NCBI RefSeq assembly: GCF_024347355.1
Contig: NZ_AP025466.1
Span: 1,674,001 to 1,738,000 of the forward strand
Direction: 5' to 3'
Length of the DNA: 64,000 bases
From: Vibrio chagasii
Lineage (GTDB): Bacteria; Pseudomonadota; Gammaproteobacteria; Enterobacterales; Vibrionaceae
The position numbers and the translations under genes were made by a program. Below the pieces are notes generated by a model that ran no database searches, had not been told where the DNA came from, and worked only from the letters and a program-made list of their open reading frames with translations. Numbering within the stretch: position 1 is the first letter of the stretch; the number at the start of each line of letters is the position of its first letter. Positions 27,280 to 36,534 of this stretch are shown here, in pieces.

Positions 27280-28305
27280 ATGTCACTACCATCTACAATG
27301 AAAGCCATCGGATTTACTCAATCACTAGCGATTACAGAACCAGAAAGCCTGTTTGAATTTGAAACGAGCCTACCGGAGTTAAAAGAGAATGACTTACTGG
27401 TAAAAGTGAGTGCGACTTCTATCAACCCTGCAGACGCAAAAATCCGAATTCGCAACGCAAAAGATAAAACACTTGAGCAACCAAAAGTGTTGGGCTACGA
27501 CGCTGTTGGTGAAGTGGTAGGTAAAGGCAAAAACGTCGAAGGTTTTGAGTTGGGCGATCGTGTGTACTATGCGGGTGATGTAACACGCATGGGCGCTAAC
27601 GCAGAATACCAAGCCGTTGACTACCGCATCACAGCTAAAGCGCCACAAAGCTTAACGGATGAAGCTGCGGTTGTTATGCCGCTTGCAACGCTCACTGCGT
27701 GGGAAGCGTTATTTGATCGCCTGCGTGTTCGCCCTGAAGAGAAAAAGTCTATCCTGATCATTGGCGGCGCTGGTGGTGTTGGCTCTATTACTATTCAGCT
27801 AGCGAAGCAATTAACCAACCTTAATGTTATTGCGACAGCGTCAAGACCTGAAACGGAGCAGTGGGTAAGAGATATGGGGGCTGACCACGTAGTGAACCAT
27901 CGAAACTTAGTTGAATCAGTGCGTGAACAAGGCATCCAGTATGTGGATTACATCTTTAATGTTGCAGACACAAAAGGCCACTGGGACGCGATGGTAGAGT
28001 TGATTGCGCCGCAAGGCATGATCAGTTCGATTGTTGAGTTTGATAGTGAGATTGACCTGTCGGCACTACAAGGTAAGTCAGTAGGCTTCATTTGGGAGTT
28101 GATGTTTACTCGTTCGCTGTTCAACACCGACGATATTCAGAAGCAGCAAGATATCTTGTTCCAAACGGCGAACTTGATTGATGCGGGGCGTATCAAACCT
28201 ACGCTAACCACAACACTGAATGGTTTGAGTTCTGGTACGCTGAAAGAGGCACACCGACGTATTGAAAGCAGCGCATCGATTGGTAAAACTGCCATCAAAT
28301 ACTAA
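27280..28305 (+). CDS. Zinc-type alcohol dehydrogenase-like / quinone oxidoreductase family protein
   Basis: A 341-residue medium-chain dehydrogenase/reductase of the quinone oxidoreductase branch. GroES-like domain (about 30-130, SATSINPADAKIR and LGYDAVGEVVGKG), then a Rossmann fold with the nucleotide motif IIGGAGGVGSITIQLAKQL (about 160-180). It probably uses NADPH; the catalytic zinc ligands of true alcohol dehydrogenases are not evident. The ATG at 27298 (MKAIGF) is an alternative start, but the GGAG ribosome-binding site favours 27280. Confidence 0.9.
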   Translation: MSLPSTMKAIGFTQSLAITEPESLFEFETSLPELKENDLLVKVSATSINPADAKIRIRNAKDKTLEQPKVLGYDAVGEVVGKGKNVEGFELGDRVYYAGDVTRMGANAEYQAVDYRITAKAPQSLTDEAAVVMPLATLTAWEALFDRLRVRPEEKKSILIIGGAGGVGSITIQLAKQLTNLNVIATASRPETEQWVRDMGADHVVNHRNLVESVREQGIQYVDYIFNVADTKGHWDAMVELIAPQGMISSIVEFDSEIDLSALQGKSVGFIWELMFTRSLFNTDDIQKQQDILFQTANLIDAGRIKPTLTTTLNGLSSGTLKEAHRRIESSASIGKTAIKY

Positions 28306-28352
28306 GTGCTGAAGATATAGAAAATATAGGCGTTTTGACACTTGAATAGAAG

Positions 28353-28393
28353 AGCCCCAGACATTTTTCGTATTGCGAGCTGTGTCTGGGGCT
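28353..28393. terminator. Bidirectional terminator between convergent genes
   Basis: Perfect arms AGCCCCAGACA / TGTCTGGGGCT between the oxidoreductase and the CIA30-like gene. T runs are weak on both sides. Confidence 0.75.
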
Positions 28394-28417
28394 TCGTTCA
28401 TCTGTGCTCTCTTCAGT

Positions 28418-29017
28418 TTATTGGGATGATTTAAATTGAATCTGAATCAGTTTTAACTCAAAGGGTGAGGGCTGTTTGTCTGCAATCAAAAAGCCGAACT
28501 GTTTGATGTCTTGAGCCTTGAGTTCTGGTGCGTTATTGAGTAATCGACCTCTAAACACGGCTTGAAAATCCTCTAGTCTGAACACTTTCTTGAGTGGTTC
28601 ACCTTTGACGGTCTCAAAGCTGTGCTTGTAGTTGGTTCGATAACCGTCTTTCCATGTGGTGAACCTTAACTGGTAGGTATGCCCGTCCCCAATAAACGAC
28701 AGCTCTGCATTTTTCACCGCGGGGTTTAACGATTCAAGGGAGCGGTTTATTGAGCTGAATCCACCATTGTTTTCTAATGATAGTTCACCTTTAAATAGGC
28801 TGTGCTGGCCATCATAAACGAGCCCACCTATTGAAATGCCACCCATTACGTTGTCGTTGATCGCAGACCATTTCTGTTGTTCGCTCGCTTGCGTAAAATC
28901 AATCATCTCTATTCCTGCTGCTGACGTTTCAAACCATAACAAAGAAAGGCTCAGGGTTAACCATAAAGGGGGGGCTCGTTTACGCAATGAAGACGTTGTG
29001 AAGTTCGACTTATTCAT
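28418..29017 (-). CDS. CIA30-family exported protein
   Basis: A 199-residue protein. The start at 29017 (MNKSNFTTSS) follows a GGAG; an ATG 12 bases upstream overlaps that site and is less likely. A hydrophobic signal segment (about 15-34) precedes a jelly-roll domain like the complex I intermediate-associated protein 30 family: FTQASEQQKWSAINDNVMGGIS and GGFSSINRSL are characteristic. Its bacterial role is unknown. A run of seven C (28968-28974) in the leader-peptide codons is a possible slippage site. Confidence 0.8.
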   Translation of the reverse strand: MNKSNFTTSSLRKRAPPLWLTLSLSLLWFETSAAGIEMIDFTQASEQQKWSAINDNVMGGISIGGLVYDGQHSLFKGELSLENNGGFSSINRSLESLNPAVKNAELSFIGDGHTYQLRFTTWKDGYRTNYKHSFETVKGEPLKKVFRLEDFQAVFRGRLLNNAPELKAQDIKQFGFLIADKQPSPFELKLIQIQFKSSQ

Positions 29018-29035
29018 GATTTTCTCCATTAATCA

Positions 29036-29305
29036 TTAGTCCGATGAAGGTTCCGTGGCGAGTATTCCCAGACAATTGTCGATAAATTCAGAGTAGTTTG
29101 ACGCGTTGTCGTACTCAATTTTAAGCGAACCATGAAACATCAGTGTGACGGTGACGTCTTTGTAGCTTAGCCAACAGGTGTAACCATCGTAATCATGCCA
29201 AGCTATCATCTCGCCAACTTGATATTTATTGTTCAGTTGTTCCCCGGAAGAGCGAATGAAATCGAATACTCTAAGAAACTCAATGATGGTGATCCTGTTG
29301 TCCAT
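29036..29305 (-). CDS. Small conserved protein (DUF3081-like)
   Basis: An 89-residue protein starting at MDNRITIIEF (29305) with a GGGAG upstream; no signal peptide. The pattern EFLRVFDFIRSSGE...GEMIAWHDYDGYTCWLSYKDVTVTLMFHG resembles the DUF3081 family of marine gammaproteobacteria. It lies 18 bases before the CIA30-like gene and is probably co-transcribed. Confidence 0.7.
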   Translation of the reverse strand: MDNRITIIEFLRVFDFIRSSGEQLNNKYQVGEMIAWHDYDGYTCWLSYKDVTVTLMFHGSLKIEYDNASNYSEFIDNCLGILATEPSSD

Positions 29306-29447
29306 GTGTGGCTCCCTCGGTGTGATCGACGATAAACAGCTAAGCACTTGTATTTAAATCGTTACGGTTTGCTTTTAGGTTCCGATCACTAAGAGAGACG
29401 CGAGCACTTTTAGATTGTGCTCGCGGTATGGAAGTAGAGAAATGTAT

Positions 29448-30689
29448 CTACTGATGAGCTCCTAAAAGAGCTTCAGATTTATGCTTGATACGAAACACAA
29501 AATAGACCATTGACGCTAGAGCAGCGATAAGGTTACCGAGGGCCATGAAAAAGATGACATTGAGAACAGGATTATCGAAAGCGTTAATAAAGAAAGCTCC
29601 TGGCAGCCCAACAAAGATCATTGCAAGTCGAAATAGCGGCGGGAGTTGAGAAAAGCCTCTAACTCTTAACCAAGATATAAACACAAGAGCAATACCATCA
29701 ATTGCGATCACTGCGACTGAGAGTTTTAATGCTTTTACCAATTCATTTGTCGCAGTAGGTGTATAGATCTGAGAAATAGCCTCAGCAAGTAAAATTAACC
29801 CAAATGCACTCACGAGGATATAACCGAACATAATCGTGAGCATTGAGTAAGGTTCATTAGAGGATTTGTCCATTTGAGAGAGTGAAATGGACAGAGATAT
29901 CACCAACCCTACATAGAGCACGGAAAAGCTATTCATAAAGTTGAGGGCAAACCCAAGATACGCAGTATGCTCTTGGTTATAAAGGCTGGCAAACGTAAGA
30001 ACCAAAATTGAAATACCGCCAGTGAAGCAGATACTGGTTAATGCTTCTGTGCGACCAAAATTAACAAGTATTCCGACCTTTTCTTTGTTGAATCGTGGCG
30101 TAGCGATGAGCTGATTTTTAAAACCTAGATATATGACAGGCAATAAGGTTAAAACGCGTATTGCTAGTGTTGATATTGATACCGCTACAGAAGCGTTATC
30201 TATGTTAGCTATTGCGATATAGTTAAAAGCGATATTCGCTATTGCACTGACTATTGTTACCGCTAGCACTTTTTTCTCTAAGCCTTGTGCTTCTAAAATG
30301 TTGCATAATCCAACATAAATAGCCAACGGGAAAATACTAATGGAAAGTATAAAATAACTTTGAGTTGCGTGGTTTGAAGCATCAAAAAATTGTCCCACAA
30401 GAAGGCTTATAACAAGTAAAACCACGCCAAGACATATTGAATATCCAAGTATTTCTTGAGCAGTTTGACGAGGTGCCTCTTTGTTCTGTCCAATGACAAT
30501 ATTGATACCAATACTGAGTACGACAGCCAAGATAACGAAAACCTGAGCGACTTGTGAAGCCAAGGTGTAATCTTGCACTGCCAGCATATTTGTGTGTCCT
30601 AACATGATCATATCGACCATCGCGAGAGACAGTGCAACAAACCTTGTTGCTGAGATTATTAGGGCTCGCTTGAGGAAAGTTGCGATCAT
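29448..30689 (-). CDS. MATE-family multidrug/flippase-like transporter
   Basis: A 413-residue protein with about 12 membrane helices and MATE-like segments: VDMIMLGHTNMLAVQDYTLASQV near the N terminus and repeated halves. The sequence is somewhat short for NorM-type pumps (about 450), and the substrate is unknown. It stands alone, preceded by more than 500 AT-rich bases. Confidence 0.82.
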   Translation of the reverse strand: MIATFLKRALIISATRFVALSLAMVDMIMLGHTNMLAVQDYTLASQVAQVFVILAVVLSIGINIVIGQNKEAPRQTAQEILGYSICLGVVLLVISLLVGQFFDASNHATQSYFILSISIFPLAIYVGLCNILEAQGLEKKVLAVTIVSAIANIAFNYIAIANIDNASVAVSISTLAIRVLTLLPVIYLGFKNQLIATPRFNKEKVGILVNFGRTEALTSICFTGGISILVLTFASLYNQEHTAYLGFALNFMNSFSVLYVGLVISLSISLSQMDKSSNEPYSMLTIMFGYILVSAFGLILLAEAISQIYTPTATNELVKALKLSVAVIAIDGIALVFISWLRVRGFSQLPPLFRLAMIFVGLPGAFFINAFDNPVLNVIFFMALGNLIAALASMVYFVFRIKHKSEALLGAHQ

Positions 30690-31186
30690 ATTAAAGTTCC
30701 TGATGATGTAGGGAAGCTGTTATCGTTTTCAAGTATCCAATACATGAAAGTGTGTTGAGGTTGAGTGTTTTTGGTGAGTAGTTATCGATTTCTCTATGCG
30801 GAAACGAATGTAAACGCAACAAAAAATAGGTTCAATAATATTGAAATAAATATTTAATATAAACATTGAAGCTTTGATCTATATCTTAATTCTAGATTGT
30901 TAAAATAATCTAAATATCAATATTAAATTTCGTTCTTCATTATGGTTAATTAACGATTTTGTTAAATTTTTCTCTAATGTAACTATTTCTAATTTAGAAT
31001 AATCGTTCATATTAAATGACATAATATTTATCTTATATTCCATTTATTTCAATCAGCCATTAAGAATTTTCTCATGTAATATCAATTATTGTTTTTAGTG
31101 GTAAAAAGGATAAGAAAGAGGATGATAATCTATTGAGGTAAAAAGGGAGAATAGCTGTTCCGATAGTGATAACCATAGTCGCAATT
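30690..31186. other. AT-rich intergenic region
   Basis: About 500 bases with no supported gene, strongly AT-rich (many ATTTAATAT-like stretches). It holds the promoter of the MATE gene; I see no RNA gene or defined repeat. The composition would suit H-NS binding, which is inference. Confidence 0.5.
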
Positions 31187-31216
31187 AACGCCTTTCACTT
31201 CGTTGTGAAAGGCGTT
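31187..31216. terminator. Hairpin after the nitrobindin-like gene
   Basis: Perfect arms AACGCCTTTCAC / GTGAAAGGCGTT with a 6-base loop, 12 bases past the stop of the minus-strand gene. Confidence 0.8.
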
Positions 31217-31227
31217 TATACATGAGG

Positions 31228-31848
31228 TTATTTCACTTTAACTAGTGTGCTTGAATCAGTGTGTGCAAAGGCTTTGTCGTAGATCTCTAAGCCAGTGGTT
31301 TGAGAGTAAGTCAGCGTGTCGTCTGAGATGCTGATGTTCATGGTGAAGTTTGTGGTGGTTGCGTTGTCTGTCATGTATTCAGACTCAGCGATACCGCGCT
31401 TAGACGCGACTAACGTCATTGTGTCGCCAGCAGGGCCTTCCGCGGTGACACATGTGGTGCGTGGCACACAGTAAGAGTTGTAGACGATCTGATTTTCTTG
31501 GTCATAGATGAAGTAACCACGTTGATCGTGGAATTTAGAATCGTCAGCCTTTCGGAATACTTCCTGTTTATAGTAAAGCGCAACGAGATATTGATCGCTG
31601 GCGTTGGTGGCATCTGCGGCTACTTCAAATGTCATTACTTCATAAAATGGTGTGACAGCAGGGCCTCCCGCACCCACATCAGTCCCTTCTTGACCTGGCG
31701 ATACATCAATGCCGCCAGCTTCCACAGATTTCCAGGTGCCAACTAATTTTGCTAATGGCCCGAAATCCATACCATCGATTGTGTTATGGTCGGCGACTGC
31801 TGGAACCGAGATTACTGCTGCAATACCCAATGCTAATACTTTTTTCAC
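31228..31848 (-). CDS. Exported nitrobindin-like (heme-binding beta-barrel) protein
   Basis: A 206-residue protein with a signal peptide (MKKVLALGIAAVISVPAVA). The mature part, FGPLAKLVGTWKSVEAGG...PFYEVMTFEVA...QYLVALYYKQEVFRKADDSKFHDQRGYFI, follows the pattern of lipocalin-like nitrobindin/DUF1794 barrels. The family's heme-ligating His near the C terminus may be the one in AFAHTDSS. Function is unknown; the assignment is tentative. Confidence 0.6.
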   Translation of the reverse strand: MKKVLALGIAAVISVPAVADHNTIDGMDFGPLAKLVGTWKSVEAGGIDVSPGQEGTDVGAGGPAVTPFYEVMTFEVAADATNASDQYLVALYYKQEVFRKADDSKFHDQRGYFIYDQENQIVYNSYCVPRTTCVTAEGPAGDTMTLVASKRGIAESEYMTDNATTTNFTMNISISDDTLTYSQTTGLEIYDKAFAHTDSSTLVKVK

Positions 31849-32242
31849 TGTAACTTCCTTATATAGTTATTTGACTTAATTAACAATAAAGGTGCTGTGA
31901 AACCAGTTTATTAACCCAGATCAGTGTTGCTGGCTAATATGAAAGCGAAGTGTAAGCTGATGTATCAGTCAATAAGGGGATGTTAATACGTTTAAATATT
32001 GAATAGAAAACTGGTTTCTTATCCAAATTTGAGGGAATCTAGTAGGTTTACTTTTCTCTTGAAGTAGAGGTCAGTTATCTGGTTTGAGGTCGTCTAAACT
32101 TAAAGTTCGTATTTCAGAAAATATGACAATCTGGGCTCTAAAAACGTTCTCGAAATAAATGCAAATTAACGCTTTACCTCAACTTAACTTGAGGTATTAG
32201 GATATGCAACGTTGCTTACGAGAATACTTTAAGGAGAGAAGA
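31849..32242. other. Intergenic region between the nitrobindin-like gene and the VOC gene
   Basis: Divergent promoter region with no supported gene. GTTCTCGAAATAAATG at 32147-32162 resembles TGCTCTCGAAATAAATA in front of ackA (421-437); this may be chance. Confidence 0.45.
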
Positions 32243-32662
32243 ATGATCCAACTTGAACATGTAAATTTAGTCGTTAAAGACATCCCAGAAATGCTGACTT
32301 TCTACAAAGCGGCGTTCCCTCATTGGTATGTTCGTGATGAAGGAAAGGGCGAATGGTCAGGTAAGCCACGAAACTGGTTACACTTCGGAGATGAGTATCA
32401 GTATATCGCAATGAGTGATCATGGTGAGGGGGAGAATCGAGATTTAGATGGCCACTCTGTTGGTCTAGCACACTTCGCCTATGTGACTCATGATATTGAA
32501 AGCGTGACCCAACGCCTAATTGATGCGGGTTTCCCTATTGCCAAACCTGGCGCTGAAGAACCTTATCGAAAAAATGTCTACTTTGTAGATCCGGCTGGCT
32601 TTGAAATCGAGTTCGTTGAATATCTGAGTGATGATCCTAAGCTGAGAAATGCTACAAGTTAG
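32243..32662 (+). CDS. VOC-family (glyoxalase/dioxygenase-fold) protein
   Basis: A 139-residue single-module VOC protein starting at MIQLEHVNLVV with AAGGAGA upstream; a longer start at 32204 is unlikely. Metal ligands of the family are plausible at H6 (LEHVN), H80-area (GLAHFAYV) and E near the C terminus (FEIEFVEY). Substrate unknown. It ends before a strong terminator shared with the convergent EamA gene. Confidence 0.85.
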   Translation: MIQLEHVNLVVKDIPEMLTFYKAAFPHWYVRDEGKGEWSGKPRNWLHFGDEYQYIAMSDHGEGENRDLDGHSVGLAHFAYVTHDIESVTQRLIDAGFPIAKPGAEEPYRKNVYFVDPAGFEIEFVEYLSDDPKLRNATS

Positions 32663-32687
32663 CAGAATCGTTAGGTAGGAAAACTGA

Positions 32688-32722
32688 AAAAGGCATTGTG
32701 GAACACTCCGCAATGCCTTTTT
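32688..32722 (+). terminator. Terminator of the VOC gene
   Basis: AAAAGGCATTG / CAATGCCTTTT, with A and T runs on both sides so it can serve both convergent genes. Confidence 0.88.
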
Positions 32723-32757
32723 AGATTGATGAGCTAATTGTTCTTTCGCTCGATGTT

Positions 32758-33657
32758 CTACTTAGCTTTGAACGGGACCAATAGCTGTTTCCCAAACACA
32801 TTAATAAGCGCGCCAGTCACAATCAGACCACCACCAAGATATGTCCATATTGATGGGATCTCATTGAAGATCCATACGCCTAACAATGCAGAGAAGACGA
32901 TTTGAACATAAGAGTAAGCCGAAGCTTTTCCTGCTGCTTGAGTTTGCATTGCCTTGGTTAAACCGTATTGGCCAATTTGAGTGAATACCCCAACCAAAAC
33001 CAACATCACGGTTAAGAATAGGCTCGGCATTACAAAGTCGTTCCAAATAAGCGCTGTCGATATCGGTAGAGCTACTAATGGGAAGTAGAAGATGATGACA
33101 GAGCTGTCTTCTGTTTGGCTCAGCTTTCGGACAATCACATAAGCAATTGAGCTACCAAACGCTCCAAGTAATGCCACCAGAATACTGAATAACGGCAAAT
33201 CGCTGCTTACGTTACTGTTCATACTTGGTTGTACCATCACCAATAAGCCCGCTAGACAGAACGCAATGCAAATCATAGTCGATTTTTGGACACGTTCTTT
33301 GAGGAATAACACGCCAAGCAAGGCAGTAAATACGGGGTGTACGTATTGTAGAATGGTCGCTTCAGCTAACGGTAACGTGGTTACGGCGTAGTACACACAC
33401 ATCAGCGCTGCAGTGCCGACTGCACCCCGAACAAACAACAGTGGTTTGTTGTTACCCCAGATAGAAATGCCTTTTCGTTTTACGTCGATATAGCTAATGA
33501 TCAAAGACACTAACGCCCTTGCCGCAACGATCTCAAATACAGGTATGCCGTAGTTGCTGATGTATTTCACACAGGCTGACATCAGTGCGAACCCAAAAGC
33601 GGAGAGGAGCATGAATCGAACCCCAACAGGGATCATTGTAAAAGAGAAAGAAGGCAT
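32758..33657 (-). CDS. EamA/DMT-family transporter
   Basis: A 299-residue inner-membrane protein with about 10 helices in two EamA repeats (about 10-140 and 155-290); the first repeat includes LPLAEATILQYVHPVFTALLGVLFLKE and the second AYSYVQIVFSALLGVWIFNEIP, both typical. Drug/metabolite exporter of unknown substrate. Confidence 0.88.
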   Translation of the reverse strand: MPSFSFTMIPVGVRFMLLSAFGFALMSACVKYISNYGIPVFEIVAARALVSLIISYIDVKRKGISIWGNNKPLLFVRGAVGTAALMCVYYAVTTLPLAEATILQYVHPVFTALLGVLFLKERVQKSTMICIAFCLAGLLVMVQPSMNSNVSSDLPLFSILVALLGAFGSSIAYVIVRKLSQTEDSSVIIFYFPLVALPISTALIWNDFVMPSLFLTVMLVLVGVFTQIGQYGLTKAMQTQAAGKASAYSYVQIVFSALLGVWIFNEIPSIWTYLGGGLIVTGALINVFGKQLLVPFKAK

Positions 33658-33964
33658 AAAAATATCAATCGGTTGAGGGAAAAGGAATCATAGCTTAGTT
33701 TAGGAGAGCCGACCAAAGCCTTTGTCTTTTTCTCGTCAACTTGATTCAATTAATTCTCATTTCTACTCTTCTACTTGGTACGGATACATCAATGTACCGC
33801 CTAACTTACATCACATTTTGCCTCACATAATATCGACTATGGCTCAGTTTTATAAAATCAACATCAACAGAAGGTGACGCTAATCCAACTCTGATTTATA
33901 GGACGTTTTAATTGTCCTTATCACTCATATCATTCCTGTGAATTTGTAATGAGAGATATGTTCT
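33658..33964. other. Divergent promoter region of EamA and amylase genes
   Basis: No gene. I looked for MalT-type boxes and found none that convinced me. Confidence 0.45.
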
Positions 33965-35365
33965 ATGAAGCCAATAAATACCTTACTCATATCCACACTT
34001 GCGCTTTGCTCTTTTAGTTCAGCGACTTATGCCGATACCATTTTGCATGCATTTAACTGGAAATATTCAGATGTGACAGTTAATGCCAATCAAATTGCCG
34101 AAGCTGGTTATAAGAAAGTTCTGGTTGCTCCGGCAATGAAATCCAGTGGCACCCAATGGTGGGCGCGTTATCAACCACAAGATCTACGCACGATTGATTC
34201 TCCATTGGGGAATAAACAAGATCTAGCAGCAATGATTGCCGCGCTGAAAAGTGTCGGTGTTGATGTGTACGCGGATGTTGTACTCAACCACATGGCGAAT
34301 GAAAGCTGGAAGCGAAGTGACTTGAACTACCCTGGTACAGAAGTGCTAAACGAGTATGCCAGCCGCTCAAGCTACTATGCTGACCAGACTCTCTTTGGCA
34401 ACTTAGCGCAAGGTTTTGTTTCGGCTAACGATTTCCATGCTGCAGGCTGTATTACAGACTGGAACGATCCGGGACATGTTCAATACTGGCGTTTGTGTGG
34501 TGCTGATGGCGATACTGGGCTACCCGATCTCGACCCAAACAACTGGGTAGTGTCACAGCAACGTTTGTATTTGAAGGCGCTAAAAGAGATGGGTATCAAG
34601 GGCTTCCGCATTGATGCGGTGAAACACATGAGCCAGTACCAAATCGACCAAGTATTTACGCCTGAAATCACATCGAACATGCATGTGTTTGGTGAGGTGA
34701 TTACCAGTGGTGGGGCAGGGAACAGTGGCTATGAGTCTTTCTTAGCCCCTTACTTCAACAACACCAACCACTCAGCGTACGATTTCCCGTTGTTTGCTTC
34801 TATTCGCTCGGCGTTTTCTATGGGCGGTGGTTTGAACCAATTGCACGATCCACAAGCTTACGGACAAGCATTGCCTGATAGCCGTGCTATTACCTTTACT
34901 ATCACACACGATATTCCAACCAACGACGGCTTCCGTTACCAAATAATGGATCCTCAAGATGAGCAGCTTGCTTACGCGTATATCCTTGGTAAAGATGGTG
35001 GGACTCCACTGATCTACAGTGATGATCTTCCTGATTCAGAAGATAAAGATAATGGTCGTTGGGGTAATGTTTGGAACAGTTCGATAATGAAAAACATGTT
35101 GAGCTTCCATAACGCGATGCAAGGCAAAATAATGACCATGATTTCAAGTGACCAGTGCACTTTGCTGTTCAAGCGTGGCAAAGAAGGGGTAGTTGGGATA
35201 AACAAATGTGGAGAAACGCGTGGCGTGACCGTTGACACTTACCAACACGAGTTCAATTGGCATGTTCAATACAAAGACGTATTAAGCAGCGCGACAGAAA
35301 CTATTTCTTCTCGCTATCATACGTTTAACCTGCCACCACGCAGTGCACGTATGTTTAAGCTGTAA
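33965..35365 (+). CDS. Exported alpha-amylase (GH13)
   Basis: A 466-residue protein with a signal peptide ending at ATYA. The (beta/alpha)8 barrel carries the four GH13 regions: DVYADVVLNH (100-109), GFRIDAVKH with nucleophile D217, VFGEVI with acid/base E244, and FTITHDIPTND with H315-D316. Cysteines at 162 and 178 could form a disulfide. It hydrolyses alpha-1,4 glucans in the periplasm or outside the cell. It stands alone with no maltose transport genes nearby. Confidence 0.95.
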   Translation: MKPINTLLISTLALCSFSSATYADTILHAFNWKYSDVTVNANQIAEAGYKKVLVAPAMKSSGTQWWARYQPQDLRTIDSPLGNKQDLAAMIAALKSVGVDVYADVVLNHMANESWKRSDLNYPGTEVLNEYASRSSYYADQTLFGNLAQGFVSANDFHAAGCITDWNDPGHVQYWRLCGADGDTGLPDLDPNNWVVSQQRLYLKALKEMGIKGFRIDAVKHMSQYQIDQVFTPEITSNMHVFGEVITSGGAGNSGYESFLAPYFNNTNHSAYDFPLFASIRSAFSMGGGLNQLHDPQAYGQALPDSRAITFTITHDIPTNDGFRYQIMDPQDEQLAYAYILGKDGGTPLIYSDDLPDSEDKDNGRWGNVWNSSIMKNMLSFHNAMQGKIMTMISSDQCTLLFKRGKEGVVGINKCGETRGVTVDTYQHEFNWHVQYKDVLSSATETISSRYHTFNLPPRSARMFKL

Positions 35366-35412
35366 ATGTTATCTAGCTAAACCACTTAGCTCATTAAGCA
35401 AGAACGAAGTAT

Positions 35413-35436
35413 AAGCCTCAGCAAATGCTGTGGCTT
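35413..35436. terminator. Terminator between amylase and LysR gene
   Basis: AAGCCTCAGC / GCTGTGGCTT with one mismatch and loop AAAT, between convergent genes. Confidence 0.75.
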
Positions 35437-35459
35437 ATTCATTTGGCGTAAGCCCGTGT

Positions 35460-36434
35460 TCAGTGCTGGTCTTCAATCACTCCTGACCAATGATTTTGCT
35501 GGGAGAGTGCTTTCAACAATTCGATCTCTTTCGCTGTCTCTCCTTTAAGCCAATCAATCAAACCACTGATCACAGGCGAGTGGGTGCGCTGGTGGATGAA
35601 ATAGGTCCACGCACTGTTCTGGATCTTGGCATTCTCTGGGCAATATAAGAAACCGCGCTGCAGATCCTGTAAAACCAAAAGCAAATCCGTCACCGTGACA
35701 CCTTCACCAGATAAGCACGCACTGAGTGCCATATCCAAAGACAAGAAACTGGTATTTCTGACGGGCTTTTTCGGTGGCGATTCAACATCGGCTAGCCATA
35801 CTTTCCAATCATGATGATCTACGGTTGGGTGCAGCCTCGGCATGGTTAAGATCGAATCGAGGTCGGTATCTTGCTGAGTCAAACCAGCAGCATTCGTTAA
35901 GCTTGTAGAGCAGACTGGCGCCATGAACTCTTCACGCAAGAAAGTGATGTCAGGCGCGTTGTCATAACGTTTTTTGAATCGAGTGTGGAAGATCAACAGG
36001 TCGTATTCGCTGCTGTTGATCGCTTCATCTTCTTCAATCACAGGAACGATCACGATCTCGTAATCTGGGTAACGCTCGTTTAATTCACGAACTTTGGAGA
36101 TCAACACGCGCGTAGCGAAGCTCAAGGTTGCCTTTATCACTATGCGCTTCTGCTTCGGTTCTCTCCAAGAAGCGATAACCGATTCGATATTGCCGTAGCT
36201 TTCTCGCAAAGCGACATACAAATCATGACCTTGTACCGTTAATTCAATGGCTCGATGCTTACGAATGATCAGCGATGCGTTCAGCTCATCTTCAAGCTGT
36301 TTGATCTGACGGCTGATTGCACTCTGTGTCACGTTGAGCTCATCGGCGGCAAGTGTAAAGCTCATCAGTCTCGCTGCCGCTTCAAAGGCTTTTAAGCCAT
36401 TATGTGAGGAAGGCAGACTAGGATATGGGGTCAT
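35460..36434 (-). CDS. LysR-family regulator (GcvA-like)
   Basis: A 324-residue LysR protein. The winged helix (about 11-70, SLPSSHNGLKAFEAAARLMSFT...QSAISRQIKQLEDELN) resembles the GcvA group; an effector domain follows. It is divergent from the MATE pump at 36535 with a 100-base gap, so it may regulate that gene. Confidence 0.92.
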   Translation of the reverse strand: MTPYPSLPSSHNGLKAFEAAARLMSFTLAADELNVTQSAISRQIKQLEDELNASLIIRKHRAIELTVQGHDLYVALRESYGNIESVIASWREPKQKRIVIKATLSFATRVLISKVRELNERYPDYEIVIVPVIEEDEAINSSEYDLLIFHTRFKKRYDNAPDITFLREEFMAPVCSTSLTNAAGLTQQDTDLDSILTMPRLHPTVDHHDWKVWLADVESPPKKPVRNTSFLSLDMALSACLSGEGVTVTDLLLVLQDLQRGFLYCPENAKIQNSAWTYFIHQRTHSPVISGLIDWLKGETAKEIELLKALSQQNHWSGVIEDQH

Positions 36435-36534
36435 AATTCGTTCGCATGAGTTTTTGGAATGTTAGAGTCGCAAATTTATCAATTGAACGCTAGTCCCATC
36501 GATCGTATTTTGGGCGAAATTAACTGAGGCGCTC

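Noticed and set aside
32147..32162. Similarity between promoter regions of ackA and the VOC gene
   Set aside because: Only about 12 bases match (TCTCGAAATAAA); not enough to claim a shared site.
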